Assembly (NCBI GenBank): GCA_051294375.1
Contig: JBJCIZ010000239.1
Location: 5,227,210-5,291,209 of the forward strand
Origin: Paraspadella gotoi
Taxonomy: Eukaryota > Chaetognatha
Reading direction: 5' to 3'
Length of the DNA: 64,000 bases
The translations under genes were made by a program, and so were the position numbers. Below are positions 22,742-35,307 of the stretch, piece by piece (position 1 is the first letter of the stretch; each line of letters begins with the position of its first letter). The notes under the pieces were generated by a model. The model was given only the letters and a program-made list of their open reading frames with translations, was not told the DNA's origin and searched no databases.

Positions 22742-22841
22742 NNNNNNNNNNNNNNNNNNNNNNNNNNNNNNNNNNNNNNNNNNNNNNNNNNNNNNNNNNN
22801 NNNNNNNNNNNNNNNNNNNNNNNNNNNNNNNNNNNNNNNNN
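22742..22841. other. assembly gap, exactly 100 N
   Basis: A 100-base N run, the conventional placeholder for a scaffold join of unknown length. Contigs on the two sides need not be adjacent in the genome. Confidence 0.99.
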
Positions 22842-22974
22842 AATAAAAGGAGGATAGTACCTTCGGTTAAAAAAACCAATCAGTAATAAAGGAGATATCT
22901 AATTTAATAAAATAAGTATTAATATCGGGAATAATAAATTTATTATGTACTGTATGGAAAATTATACTAGGAGC

Positions 22975-23220
22975 TCGGCATCCAAAAAATATCAGGGAAG
23001 CGCCTCCCTAAACTCCTGACCCAAAGATTTCTCAATTTTGGAGCAATCAAACGGGAAAAGCCCCGGGCGCCTTGGGAAACTACGACGGCCGGGGCGAGTC
23101 TCCCAATTCCCGGCGCCCTCTGAGGGCGTTCCTGGCGCCTTTCTATACCCGGGTTGGTCCTAAAGGGGCGGCCTGGTTTCGCCGGCGCGGGTCCTGTCCG
23201 TGGAAAAGAAGAACATAGAG
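22975..23220. other. GC-rich island with GGCGCC-type motifs
   Basis: Strikingly GC-rich (CCCGGGCGCC, CGGCGCCCTC, GGCGCC) between AT-rich and GA-rich sequence. A similar island lies at 25,385-25,560. Both are rich in near-palindromic GGCGCC and have no supported exon. They may be parts of a GC-rich dispersed repeat. Confidence 0.4.
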
Positions 23221-23254
23221 AAAAACGGACGTCCGGTAACCGAAGAGGAAAGAT

Positions 23255-23484
23255 GGAGGAGAGAGAGATGAGAAGAGGAGAGAGAGAGAGAGGAGGAGAG
23301 AGAGAGAGAGATGGGAGAGAGAGAGAGAGAGAGACGAGACTATCAAACGGTCCCGGAGTCCATAACTCCAAAAGGGCGAAAACCCCCATAACGGAATTAC
23401 CAAGTAAATTGAAACCGGAGTCATCCAGGAGCAGGTTTGGGGGCCGGGGAACGAACCGAAAGGAAAAGAGAGAGAGGAGAGAGT

Positions 23485-23519
<35 letters not shown>

Positions 23520-23600
23520 GGAGAAAGAGAGAAGAGAAGAGGAGGAAGGAGAGAGAGAGAGAGAGAGAGAGGAGAAAGAGAGAGGCGGAGCGGTCGGGGA
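23255..23600 (+). repeat. GA-rich tracts
   Basis: Two impure GA blocks (23,255-23,340 and 23,460-23,590). Confidence 0.85.
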
Positions 23601-24594
23601 AAGAAAAAAAAAGAGAAAAGAGGAATAGGAAATTGGAACAACCGCACTGGTTGGCGAATTTGGGAAGGATTTAAAAAGCATGGTGGCTGATGGTTGGAAG
23701 AAGATATAGGTACAGAATAGTGCTCAAAAGTAAAATTACAATCTCCTATCTCCATTTACCCCGTATTTATTTATAATTACCTCATTTTACTAAACGAACT
23801 ATGTTAGTTTGGGATTGGAGGTGTTTTGGTTAGGGGAACAATAAAATTAAAATATTTCATAGTTTGAGGAAGATCAAACCAACAAAATAATATAACATAA
23901 TATTAAATATAATACGAAAAATAACTAGCCAGAATAAATAAAAAAAAGAACTAATAGGGTAATTGAGAATACATATACATGAAAAGAGCGCATTGCGGGG
24001 TTGACATGAAAATAAATGGAGATCGCTGGGTGATTCCCGGGTCTCGGTGAAGACAGAATGCGATAATCGTTGAAAAGTGAGGGAATTCTTTCCGCCAACG
24101 ATGTCCGCCCGTTAATATCAAGGTTTTCACTTTCAAGAATACTCTCTCTCTCTTCTCTCTCTCTCTCTCTCTCTCGTCTCCCTCTCTCTGCTCTCTCTCT
24201 CTCTCTCTCTAAACATTTCTATTTTGTTCTTTAAGTTTTATGGTTTTAATGATCCGGGCACGTTTCTTATAGACTGAAAAAAAGTTAATTAGTTTAAAAT
24301 CTTTGGATTGGCAGAGTTGGGGTCGATTTAGAGGGTTGATTTTATTGGATTGGTAGGATTTGATAAGTGATTGATTGCTTGCAAAAGGTTATCGAGTGGA
24401 TGGTTTTGTTCATATTGGGTAAGTGATAATTTTAGTATTTTTTCTGATCACTTCGTATCAATTTAAATATTAAATATACTTTCTTGGTCCTTATAACTTT
24501 AATTAAATTTTTCCGCCCGCTTTTTTCCGTTTGGTTTCTTTTTTTAATCTTTAGTCTTTCTTATCATTTCTTTCTAATCTTTTTTCTTAAACTT

Positions 24595-24601
24595 TCTTTC
24601 T

Positions 24602-24641
<40 letters not shown>

Positions 24642-24645
24642 TCCT
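24595..24645 (+). repeat. (CTTT)n array
   Basis: About a dozen CTTT units inside a longer pyrimidine-rich stretch. Confidence 0.9.
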
Positions 24646-25129
24646 TTCTTTCTTTTTTTTTCTTTTCTTTTTTGTCTATCTTCTTTTTTTCTTTGTCAAG
24701 CAAAGTTTTTTTTTTCTTTTTCTCCATGACGCATACCTTATACTCTTTCTCTCTCCTAATTCCTTTCAATTCTTTCATTCCTCCCTCTCTCTCTCTTCAT
24801 CCTCTCTCTCTCTCTCTCATCTCTTCTCTCTACTCTCTCTCTCTCCTTCCTCTCTTCCTTCCCTCACTCCATACAGCGATTCTCACTCTTGCACGCGACC
24901 GACATCGGCCGACAAAAACTGATCAACGGAACGAATGTTACTTGCAACTGTCGGCAAAGGCGAACAAGACGACTGGAGGGGAAGGAGGAGGAGGAGGAGG
25001 AGGAGGAGAGGGCTAGGAAGATGATAAAAAGGGAGGAGAAAGATGATTTTCAGTGAGGGGGAGGGTATATTGAAATTGAGAGAGAAAGACGGATGGATGA
25101 GAGAACGAGAGGGGGAGAGAGAGATAGGG

Positions 25130-25173
25130 GGAAAGAGAGAGAGAGAGAGAGAGAGAACAGAGAGAGAGGAGAA

Positions 25174-25241
<68 letters not shown>

Positions 25242-25244
25242 GGA

Positions 25245-25279
<35 letters not shown>

Positions 25280-25290
25280 AGAAGAGGAGG
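25130..25290 (+). repeat. (GA)n tract
   Basis: About 160 bases of GA with a few GG/AAG interruptions. Confidence 0.95.
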
Positions 25291-25384
25291 GAGGAAAGGG
25301 AGGAGAGACATAAATGCCAGAGAAAGAGAAGGGTCAAGGCGGAAGTCCGAAGCTTTTTTTACCCGATTTTTAAAGAGTTAAAAA

Positions 25385-25560
25385 AGTCGGGCGCCTCGAA
25401 TTGGGAGAAGGGGCGTCCGGGCAAGTGAGGAGAGAAAATGGGGGCCCGGGAATTGGGGGGGCGCCGTCTCCGTGGGAGGGCGCGCGGGAGAATTGGGGCG
25501 CCGGCTTTGGCGAATCAAGGGCGCCCAATGAGAGAAAAGCGGCACCCAGGCAAAAATAGT
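25385..25560. other. GC-rich island
   Basis: Contains GGGGCGTCCGGGC, GGGGGCCCGGG, GGCGCCGTCTCC and GGGCGCC motifs. It is compositionally like 22,975-23,220 and unlike its AT-rich surroundings. No exon could be supported. Confidence 0.4.
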
Positions 25561-25674
25561 AATTACATGGCTAAGTTCCGAGTCCTTCCCTTCTATTCTG
25601 AGACGGGTTTAAATTCGGGATCCTTTGGGAATTGAAGGGAAGAGTTAGTCTATTGTCCTTTTGTTCTTTTGATC

Positions 25675-25930
25675 TTTTAGTCTATTTTGTCTTTTTTGTT
25701 TTTTTATGGTATTTGGGTCTTATTGTCTTATATTTTTTTTGTTTTAGTTTCTTATTTGTCTTATTTTATTTTTGTCCTTATTGGTATATTTTATCTTCTC
25801 TTATGTTATGTTTGTCTTATATGTCCTTATATTCTTTTTTGTCTTATTTTCTTTCTTTTTGTATTTTTGTCTTTTTTGGTCTTCTGTCTCTTTTACTTTT
25901 TGTCTTTTTGTCTTTTTGTCTTTTTGGGTT
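25675..25930 (+). repeat. degenerate TTTTGTCTTA minisatellite
   Basis: Repeated variants of TTTTGTCTTATTT and TTTTTGTC with a period around 10-13 bases. The F/L-rich frames here are repeat readings. Confidence 0.7.
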
Positions 25931-26248
25931 ATTTGTTACTGTAAAGGTTCTTCTAGATCCTTGTAATCCAAAGAGATCAGCCGGGAAAAAACTTTAAAAC
26001 AGGGAAAAAATATTAATTATTTAAACTTTTTTCCTTAACAAACAACGGACATGTTTCCGGAAACAATGTCTAATTTTAGAACTAATAAAATATGTTTGTT
26101 AGAAAATTGAAGAAACGTATTCATTCTAAACTAAACGCAGACGAAATGGAAGTCATTTTCTATCATTCAGAAAACATTATGAAACTCAAAAAAAATAATC
26201 ACACACGCGAGGTTCTCGGTTAGTTTTTCTCCCGCCGAGAAAAACAAC

Positions 26249-26284
<36 letters not shown>

Positions 26285-26994
26285 CTCTCCTCTCTCGTTC
26301 ATCACCCTCATCACTTACTCCTTCTCGCCCGTCTTGTCCAGCTCAGTGGTCTCCAGTCTCATGCGTCGCCTCTGCCCTCAGCCCAACCCCAGTCTCTCAT
26401 CCGCCCACCCTCCTCTTTCTCTTCTCTCTCTCCATCGTCCCTCTCGCTCCGTTCTGCTCCTGCTCACACATCTCCTCTCTCTCTCTCTCTCCTTCTCTCT
26501 CCTCTCCTCTCCTCTCTCGTATCTGCCGGTCTTTCTCCTCTTCTCATCTCAGAGGACTTTCAGTCTACTCTCTCTCTCTCACCAATTTAACGGTCGGGTA
26601 ATTCCTCTGTATGCCCGTAAAAAAACGGAACAAAAAAAATACGAAAAACGAAATAAAAAGGTATGATCGGGTAAAAAAAACTAAAAATAAGGAAGCTAAT
26701 TAGACGAAAAGGAAAGAAAAAACCCTAAATATTTTCGTCTCCTCAAAATCAAATAAGGCTCTCTACTCTCGTCTCTCTCTCCTCCTTCTCTTCCTCTCTC
26801 TCCATCCCTCTCTCTCCTCTCTCTCTCTCGCCTCTTCTCTCTCTCCTCTCCCCCCTCTCTCTCTCTCTGTCTCGTCTCTCTCTCTGCCACACAACACACA
26901 AACGGCTGTTTTGCATATTAATTATTGTCGTAAATTTCCAGGACTCAATCGCAATTTCGGAGTTTTTGGGGTTCTTATGAAATAGTGCAGAGGA

Positions 26995-27445
26995 GGGAAT
27001 GATCTTTTGCGGGGGAATAAGTGTCGGGCAAAAGTTGGGTCGGCATAATATGGTCCGAAGTTTTGTCGGGGCAAATACCGATCGGCAAAATGCAGTCGTC
27101 GGTGTCTACAAAAGTGACGGGCAAAAACCATTGTCCGCGGTGTCGCATGATGGTCGGGCCAAAAGGGATTGGGACAAAAGTTAGTTGACAAGTGAGTGTG
27201 AACAAAAAGAGTTGGGCAATGGAAATGTCGTCAAAAAAAAGTGGTCGGGTAAAGCCCAGTGGTCCAGCAAAGTGTGTCGGGCAAAGAGTGTTTTCAAAAA
27301 GGAGTGTCGGAAAAGGAGTCTCGGCAAAAATGTTGGTGTGTTGGCGTGGGGGCAAAAACAGTGAGGCAGAAAAAGTGTCGGTAGCCGGTCGGGCCAAAAA
27401 ATGTCGGCCTAATGAAGTAGTCATGGTGTCGGCAAAAATTTTAAA
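26995..27445 (+). repeat. degenerate GTCGGGCAAAA minisatellite
   Basis: About 20 occurrences of GTCGG(G)CAAAA or GGGCAAAA separated by variable 8-20 base spacers with GTG. The array is strongly strand-asymmetric (very little C in runs). No accepted coding function. Confidence 0.7.
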
Positions 27446-28119
27446 GTAAAGAAGAAACAACCGGTAATCTCATTGTCATAAACTATGAAATATTTAGACA
27501 ATTGAACAAATATTTAATTATATTTAACGACCACGAACCCCGGCTATTGAACATTAGACAAGGCTACAAGGTAACTGGAGGTTTTTCCTCAGCTGCTTAT
27601 CAAAGCAAAAATGTCAAGTCTGTCCCATTACATCGAATTCCTGGTTCCCGACTATCCGATCATCCTGCCGTCCGGGTTCGGGCGTCGGATTTCGTTCGTA
27701 ATTCGGCGCCGATTTTTTCCCGGCAAAAATCGACGAGGAACGGACACGCCATGCTCCTCGCGGCGCTAATCGGGTGTCTCTCTCTCTCTCTCGGATCATC
27801 TCTCTCCGTCTCTCTCTCTCTGTATCTTCCTTCTCCTCTCATCTATTCATCCCTTTCATTACATCTCTTCTCTCTCTCGTCTCATCTCTCTCTCATATGA
27901 ATAGGAATGGTCGATTTACCCCTTCGCGATTCTTCGATCAACGGATCAGTTGATGCCTTACCTAATCACGTGACTACCGGGTTTTCCGTCTCGTCTCTGA
28001 AATTGGTGTCTCTAATCTCTGTTCTCTGTTATCGTGTCTCTGTCTTTCTCTGCAGCAAACTTTGTTATTTGTTTTCGCGGCGACGATTCTCTGGTTAAAT
28101 GTTTTCCGTTGGCGAATGC

Positions 28120-28146
28120 GTTTCAAAGAGAGAGAGAGTAGAGAGA

Positions 28147-28189
<43 letters not shown>

Positions 28190-28190
28190 G

Positions 28191-28227
<37 letters not shown>

Positions 28228-28270
28228 AGAGAAGAGAGAGAGAGAGGAAGAGAGAGAGAGAGAGAGAAGG
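28120..28270 (+). repeat. (GA)n tract
   Basis: Impure GA dinucleotide array, followed by a T-rich stretch to 28,470. Confidence 0.9.
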
Positions 28271-29112
28271 AGGCCTATTTTTTCTTTTTAAGAAGCTTTT
28301 TCGGCCTTTTGTGTCCAAACCTTTTTTCGATACTTTTCGCCTTCGGATTGGAAGAGAAATTTCCTTTTCCCTTTTTTTTTTCTTTTCTTTCTTCTTTTTC
28401 CTTGTTGTTTCTTTACCTTTTTTTTCTTCTTTCCCACGTAATTTTTTTCTTTTTTTTCTTTATTTTGTTTTTAGTTGTGGTTATTTTTCTTTTCTCCCGT
28501 TTTCAAATTCCCTTATGCTGAAAAGAACCGGGACGGACCCGGAATTGTTTTTGCTTCTCTAAGCGGTAATTTTTTAATTTAATCTCCCCATCCCACCAAA
28601 TCTCTCTCTCTCCCTCCCTCCTCGTCTCCCTCCTCTCTCTCTTTCTTCTCTCTCTCTCTCTCTCTCAGCTCCGTCTCTCTCTCTCTCTCCTCTCTCGCTC
28701 CATCTCTCTCTTTCTCTCTCTCTTCTTCTCTTTTCTTCTTTCCACCGATCGGTAAGCACATCTGCTTCCTTTCACTGTTTTCTTTCTCTTTCTTTTTCTT
28801 TTCTCTGATTTGTTATTTAAAAAACATTTTTTTTAGTTAAAAAATATGCTCATATCAAGCATTTGTTGATTTGTTTTAGTTTTCTTTTTATAAGTTATTT
28901 CTTTTTCAAAATCGACAAAAGAAAGATATAAAAAATATTTCACTTAATATTGAATATTTCATAAACTTTTATTCTATTTTAATAGTCATCTCATAAATTA
29001 TTATGTTAGTAAATAAACCGATCTTCAGTGAATAAAGCAACTCGGGATGAGAAGGCCTCATAATTAAATTAATTTCATGTCTAATTTGTTTTCTAAGGGA
29101 TTTTTCTTGAAT

Positions 29113-29289
29113 NNNNNNNNNNNNNNNNNNNNNNNNNNNNNNNNNNNNNNNNNNNNNNNNNNNNNNNNNNNNNNNNNNNNNNNNNNNNNNNNNNNNNNNN
29201 NNNNNNNNNNNNNNNNNNNNNNNNNNNNNNNNNNNNNNNNNNNNNNNNNNNNNNNNNNNNNNNNNNNNNNNNNNNNNNNNNNNNNNNNN
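29113..29289. other. assembly gap, 177 N
   Basis: Run of N ending in a CT tract. Confidence 0.99.
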
Positions 29290-29390
29290 CTCTCTCTCGC
29301 TCCATCGACTCGTGAGGTCGACGATTTGTGTTCTTTTGTTTTTCCTTCGCTCCGTCGAGTTTAACGACCGCAAAGGACTCAGGGATTTAC

Positions 29391-29637
29391 NNNNNNNNNN
29401 NNNNNNNNNNNNNNNNNNNNNNNNNNNNNNNNNNNNNNNNNNNNNNNNNNNNNNNNNNNNNNNNNNNNNNNNNNNNNNNNNNNNNNNNNNNNNNNNNNNN
29501 NNNNNNNNNNNNNNNNNNNNNNNNNNNNNNNNNNNNNNNNNNNNNNNNNNNNNNNNNNNNNNNNNNNNNNNNNNNNNNNNNNNNNNNNNNNNNNNNNNNN
29601 NNNNNNNNNNNNNNNNNNNNNNNNNNNNNNNNNNNNN
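29391..29637. other. assembly gap, 247 N
   Basis: Run of N followed directly by a (CTTT)-rich tract to 29,860. Confidence 0.99.
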
Positions 29638-29862
29638 TTCTTTTTTTCTTTCTTTGTTTTCCTTTTTCTATCTCTCTTTCTATCTTTATTTTTTTCTTTC
29701 TTTTTTTCTTCCTTTTTTTCTTTCCTCTCTTTTTTTTCTTTCTTTCTTTCTTTCTTTCCTTCCTTTCTCACTTTCTTTTCTTTCTTCCTTTCTCTCTATT
29801 TTTTCTTTCTTTCCTTCTTTCTTTCCCTCCTTTCTTTCTCTCTGTTTCTTTCTTTCCCTTCC
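29638..29862 (+). repeat. polypyrimidine CTTT-rich tract
   Basis: About 220 bases almost without purines, partly (CTTT)n. A polypurine block on the same strand follows at 30,060-30,240 and another at 30,370-30,530. Confidence 0.9.
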
Positions 29863-31068
29863 AATTCAATCATGGCCGCCGAGACGGAAGCGCCACGATC
29901 GAACGACCCAATCCCGAGTCATAACATTCCTTTATGGGGCGTTTTGCTCGGGCGTCGGCCAAGGTGGGCCGTGGTCGGAGGAACGATGGCGGGAAAAAGG
30001 GGTGGGGGGAAATCCAATTCTGTGGGACCAGGGAGGAGAATGTGGAGTAGGGGTGGAAAGCTAAAAGAATAGAAAAGAGAAGAAAAAAGAAAGGAAAAAA
30101 AAGAAAAAAAAAGGGAAAGAAAAGAAAAGAAAGAAGGAAGAAAGAAGAAAGAAAAGAAAGGAAAAAGGGAAAAGAAAGAAAGAAAGATAAGATAAGGGAA
30201 AAGAGGGAGGAGAGCAGGAGGAGGAAAAGAAAAGAGGAAGACCAAAAAACAAGCATTTCCGAAAACCATTTCACGTGAATTTGAATTCTTTGCCAAAAGT
30301 TCGCCACGAATAAAATAAAAAAGGAAAAACTAAGGAAAAAGGGCCAAAAAGAAATAAAATGGCATAGTTTTAAAAGACAAGAAAGAAAAAGAAAGGAAAA
30401 GAAAGAAAGAAAAGAAAATAGAAAAGAAAGAAATAGGAAAAAAAACAAAAAAAAGAAAAAAAAAGACAAGAAAAAAAAAAAAAGAAAAGAAAGAAAGAAT
30501 AAGAAAGAAGAAATGAAAAGAAAAACAGCGTGATTCAATTTTTTTTTGAGCGGTATGGAAGCGGAAATAATAGACTTCAACGCCCGCCGAAGTTAGGGAC
30601 CTTGAAGTTAGGACCTGGATTGGGGTTTTATGGAATTAAGGAAGAGATAGGGTGCTGAACCGGGTGTGGATTGGGTTGTGTGAAAATTGGTCTGGGTGTG
30701 GATTACTGTTTAATTGAGGTGAAAGGACGGTTAAATGAGGTTTGGTATTGATCGATAGATGGGTACAATAACGACGTGGTTAGTGTGTTAAAATAATAGC
30801 ATTTCCTAAACATAAGTTACTGTTTACAAAATAAACGGGATACTAAAGTAATTAGAAATTCTTCCAAATTTGAATAAGGACTAGTTTTACGAATATTATA
30901 GTCGTCCAAAATTTTATTGCTTAAAATTTTATTTCCAAAAATTTTCATTTCTCCACAGGTGAGGAGCTCTCACAAAAAGTTTTGTGAAAGAACCCGTCAC
31001 AATTACGAATTTGTTTCGTTTCTTTTTTTTCACGAACTCCTTTTCAAAATAAAGACTCGACTCTGGAT

Positions 31069-31112
31069 AGTACGTCGTCGTCGTCGTCGTTGTCGTCGTC
31101 GTCGTCATCGTC
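31069..31112 (+). repeat. (GTC)n triplet array
   Basis: CGTCGT triplets with one TGT, leading into a GCC-rich tail (31,113-31,140). Confidence 0.9.
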
Positions 31113-31301
31113 GTCGCCGCCGCTACAGCCGCCGCCCGCAATTTCGAAAAAAAAAGTCGGCGTGTATTGAAAACGGCGCATGACTTGATGACGCTCTAGC
31201 GGTCACGAGCGGCGAAAAAGTCATCACGAAAGAATAGGGACGCAAACAAAAGTGCAGCGCCGATTGTGTGTGTGAGAGAGAGAGAGAAGAGAGAGAGAGA
31301 G

Positions 31302-31332
<31 letters not shown>

Positions 31333-31474
31333 GACGGAGAAGGAAGAGAGAGAGGAGAGGAGAGAGAGAGATTTGAAATTTCGACTCTTCTCTGGCTGGA
31401 ACAAGATTGTTTTAGATTAACCCTTTTTACTAGGAGATAAAATCCGTTAGTTTTGTATCTTTGTTCTCTTTCTT

Positions 31475-31479
31475 CTCTC

Positions 31480-31557
<78 letters not shown>

Positions 31558-31660
31558 TCTTCTCCAAAACCCAAAACAAATAAAAAACGATGATTACAGA
31601 TCGGCTTTTTGGGTTTTTCGCGAGATTGGATCGCCGTTTGTTCTGTTTGTTTTCTTCTCT

Positions 31661-31695
<35 letters not shown>

Positions 31696-31755
31696 ATTCT
31701 CTCTCTCTCTCTCTCTCTCTCTTCTCTTCTCTCTCTCTCTCTCTCTTTCTCTACC
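31475..31755 (+). repeat. (CT)n tracts
   Basis: Two long CT arrays (31,475-31,558 and 31,658-31,752) separated by about 100 unique bases. Confidence 0.95.
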
Positions 31756-32094
31756 ACAATTACAAACAACCACGAAGTCATCCGTAAACCACAATCTAAA
31801 CCAACGACTCCAAAACCCACTCTTTTAAATCACTGCTTAAAAAAAAAATAAACAAAAAAAAAAAAAAAAAACAACAAATTCACCGCCAAGACGATTCAAT
31901 TCATCATTCACAGAACCTCCCCGCCATTGCTGTAAGCAGACGGCAAGCAGCAAGCGGCAGGCGGCTAGCGGGCAGCAGCAAGCTGCAGGCAGCAGGCAGA
32001 GAGCGTCGCAGAGAGCGTCAGTCGGGGTTATGAGTTTTATGACCTCGTTCGCCTTCTCGCTCGACGAAAGTATCACCCAATTCTTGACTCTTTT

Positions 32095-32133
32095 TCGTCG
32101 TTAGTCGTCGTGGGCGTCGTCGTCGTCGTCGTC
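32095..32133 (+). repeat. (CGT)n triplet array
   Basis: CGTCGTTAGTCGTCG...(CGT)n. It is preceded at 31,935-32,020 by a degenerate GCAGCAAGC/GGCAGGC tandem. Confidence 0.85.
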
Positions 32134-33013
32134 ACCCAAAGCGAGGTCATGAAAGCCACGAAAAATTCGACGTTTATTACTTTTTTCCGTCCGAATCGGT
32201 AGGATCCTTTTTTTTTCAATTCTTCTGGACTGAAAACTATTTGCATAATTGCAGTAAAATCGTTTACCTTTTCAAAAAACGTAGTATTTTTTTCATAACA
32301 TCTTTTATATTAGGAGATTTATTAAGTAATTAGGTTCACTCAAGATAAAGGCTAAATCAGTTTTTTTCGCATTTAACGAGGTTCGATTTTTTAAAAATCT
32401 TTTTTAGCGCGTTTATTAATAAACAAATTTTCGTTATTATGATAAAAATAAGGTTGAAAGTAGGCTAATCATTCTGGTTCTGGAACGTTTATGTTTTAAG
32501 TTTCTTATTAATTTGTTCGTGACATTTTAACGTATGCTTCCTTTTATAAATATTAATTAAAAAAAATGCTTCAGGAGTTAACTAAAGCTGCCTTGTTGTT
32601 TCCTTTTACCAACAGCTCGTCCCTCCCCTCCCCTCCCTCTATCCATCTAATCTTATCCCCCCTCCACTCCATCATAATCCATCTATCTATACCCCCTCCT
32701 TCTCTCCCCCCCTCATTCGTCACAATTAGTCCCCATAGATCAAATCCTCGCTCGAACCGCTTTCTTTCTTCCGTCACGCGCCCCGCGAATGTCGCCGCAG
32801 ACAGCTCAGGCGCGACTGGTTGAAATCGGTGCGCGCGATGGAAGTTGCACGCAATGAGCTTGCTACCCATAGGGTTGTGGATTAAACCGTGCGTTTAGCG
32901 GATATGCGTGTAATTTTGGCCAGGATCGTCGTCGACGTCCTTATAGTCGTCGGTCGTCGTCGTCGTCGTCGTGGTTTTTACCTTAACCAAAATAATTCAA
33001 ATATGTAGATATC

Positions 33014-33017
<4 letters not shown>

Positions 33018-33111
<94 letters not shown>

Positions 33112-33194
33112 ACTTCCCACAGTTTCGTGAGACGTTCTCGTAAAAATCGAACAGCGAGTCAAACATTTGCCATTTTGCAAAAGCAGTCTGTTTA

Positions 33195-33265
<71 letters not shown>
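33018..33265 (+). repeat. (CT)n tracts
   Basis: Two long CT arrays (33,018-33,112 and 33,200-33,262), separated by an 85-base unique island. Confidence 0.95.
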
Positions 33266-33266
<1 letters not shown>

Positions 33267-33409
33267 TCTCTCTCTCTCTTCTTCTCTCTCCCCCTCTCCT
33301 TCCCTTTCAAGCCCCCAATTTAGTTTTACAACTCGAAACCAATAAATTCGAGGATTTTCCTTCTTCGTCTGGAAACCGACCGACGCCGCATCGGAAAGTC
33401 GCGGACAAA

Positions 33410-34255
33410 TAGCTTCCTTCCTCCTGTTCCTCAACTTCCTCTTTCGCTTTCCTTTTCTCTCTCCTTTCCTCCTTCCCATTTTCTTTTTATCTCTCTTTCC
33501 TTTCCTCTTCATCTCCCAACTTCCTTTCTTCTACTCCTTCCTCTCCTTTCCTCCTCCCTTTCCTTTAATCTTTCTCTTTCATCTCCTCTTTCTCCCTCCC
33601 CCCTCCCTTTTCTTCTCCTCTTTTCTCCATCCTTTTCTCCTTTTTTTCACCTCGTTCCTCCTGTCTTTTCTTCACTCCGTCTTCCTTTTTAACCTCCTTT
33701 CTCTCCCCTTCCTTTTCCTTTTTCTCCATCTTTTCACCGCGTTCCTGTCCCTTTCCTCCCTCCCATTTCTTTTAATCTCTTTTCTCTCCTTTTTTCCTCC
33801 TCTTCTCCTCTTTTACCTCGTTACTGCTCCTTTCCCTCCCTCCCTTTTTTCCCCTTTTCTTCCCCTTTCCTCCAGCCTTTTTCTCCTCTTTTGCTTTTTC
33901 GTTCCTTTCCTTTCCTCCTCCCTTTTCTTTTAATCTCTCCCTTGAAATAAGTATCCGTGAAGGAGAGGAACGAGGAATGCGGGAGGAAGAAGATGCAGGA
34001 GGCGAAGCCCCTCACTCCTCATCGCTCTCTTATTCCTTTTCCTTTTCTTTTCCTTCTCTCCCCTTTCCTCTACCCTTTTTTCTCCTCTTTCATCTCTTTC
34101 TCTCCTTTCCTTCCCTCCCTTTCCTTTTAATCTTCTTCTCCCCTTTCCTCAATCCTTTTTCTCCTCTTTTCACCTCTTTTCTCTCCTTTCCTCCCTCCCT
34201 TTCCTTTTAATCTCCTTCTCTCCACCTCTCTTCCCTTTCCTCGTAAAATCTCTTT
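33410..34255 (+). repeat. 850-base polypyrimidine minisatellite
   Basis: A nearly purine-free block in which CTTTCCTCCCTCCC, TTTTCTTTTAATCTC and CTTTTTCTCCTCTTTT recur with a period of several tens of bases. Only a short island at 33,945-34,020 interrupts it. It could form triplex (H-DNA) structures. All frames are low-complexity. Confidence 0.8.
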
Positions 34256-34330
34256 TCTCCAATTTGGCTAAAAGCGAAATCGCGATCAAATTTTTACTCG
34301 TGACGTTCGACATCATAAAAGCGTGACTCT

Positions 34331-34364
<34 letters not shown>

Positions 34365-34622
34365 NNNNNNNNNNNNNNNNNNNNNNNNNNNNNNNNNNNN
34401 NNNNNNNNNNNNNNNNNNNNNNNNNNNNNNNNNNNNNNNNNNNNNNNNNNNNNNNNNNNNNNNNNNNNNNNNNNNNNNNNNNNNNNNNNNNNNNNNNNNN
34501 NNNNNNNNNNNNNNNNNNNNNNNNNNNNNNNNNNNNNNNNNNNNNNNNNNNNNNNNNNNNNNNNNNNNNNNNNNNNNNNNNNNNNNNNNNNNNNNNNNNN
34601 NNNNNNNNNNNNNNNNNNNNNN
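34365..34622. other. assembly gap, 258 N, with strand-switched flanks
   Basis: The left flank is a (CT)n tract and the right flank a (GA)n tract, so the purine strand changes across the gap. Confidence 0.99.
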
Positions 34623-34657
<35 letters not shown>

Positions 34658-34864
34658 TTCAAGCGAAAGTTTGCAAGGATTACTCGTCGGTTCGGTTGAT
34701 CCTAACTTAATTCAACCTCATCAATCTTAGTTGTTTAGTTTCTTTCTTTTTATCTTCTTTTTTCTTTTTTTTCTATATTTTCTCCATTTTTAACTGGTTA
34801 CCGATTGGAATAACAATCAATATTTTTCCCATTTAAAATAAATAATGATACACAAGGAAATAAT

Positions 34865-35033
34865 NNNNNNNNNNNNNNNNNNNNNNNNNNNNNNNNNNNN
34901 NNNNNNNNNNNNNNNNNNNNNNNNNNNNNNNNNNNNNNNNNNNNNNNNNNNNNNNNNNNNNNNNNNNNNNNNNNNNNNNNNNNNNNNNNNNNNNNNNNNN
35001 NNNNNNNNNNNNNNNNNNNNNNNNNNNNNNNNN
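34865..35033. other. assembly gap, 169 N
   Basis: Run of N in AT-rich sequence. Confidence 0.99.
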
Positions 35034-35307
35034 TTTTTTTTAAGAATAAACTCCAACTTTAAATCTATTGTCCTACTTTTAATTTCTCTTTTTATTTAAA
35101 AAAATGGAAAACTAGATTTTTTTGTTTTAATTGTCAATTGTAAAAGTAACTAGTTAAACATATCAGTCAAATAAAGGCCGTATATTTTCGATATTAGAAT
35201 TACGACAATATGCAAATGATATTAACAAGGATCAGGAAATCAATTTAAAGTTTTACAGCCTGCTTCAGAAACCAAGTAATTTTTTAAAGTAATAATACTT
35301 TCTTTTA

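Noticed and set aside
26922-27460. Long - strand frames (up to 161 codons)
   Set aside because: They are readings of the GTCGGGCAAAA degenerate repeat, which lacks stops on that strand.
29872-30072. Frame starting MAAETEAPRSND on +
   Set aside because: Short, Gly/Arg-rich at its end, bounded by polypyrimidine and polypurine tracts, and without homology that I recognise.
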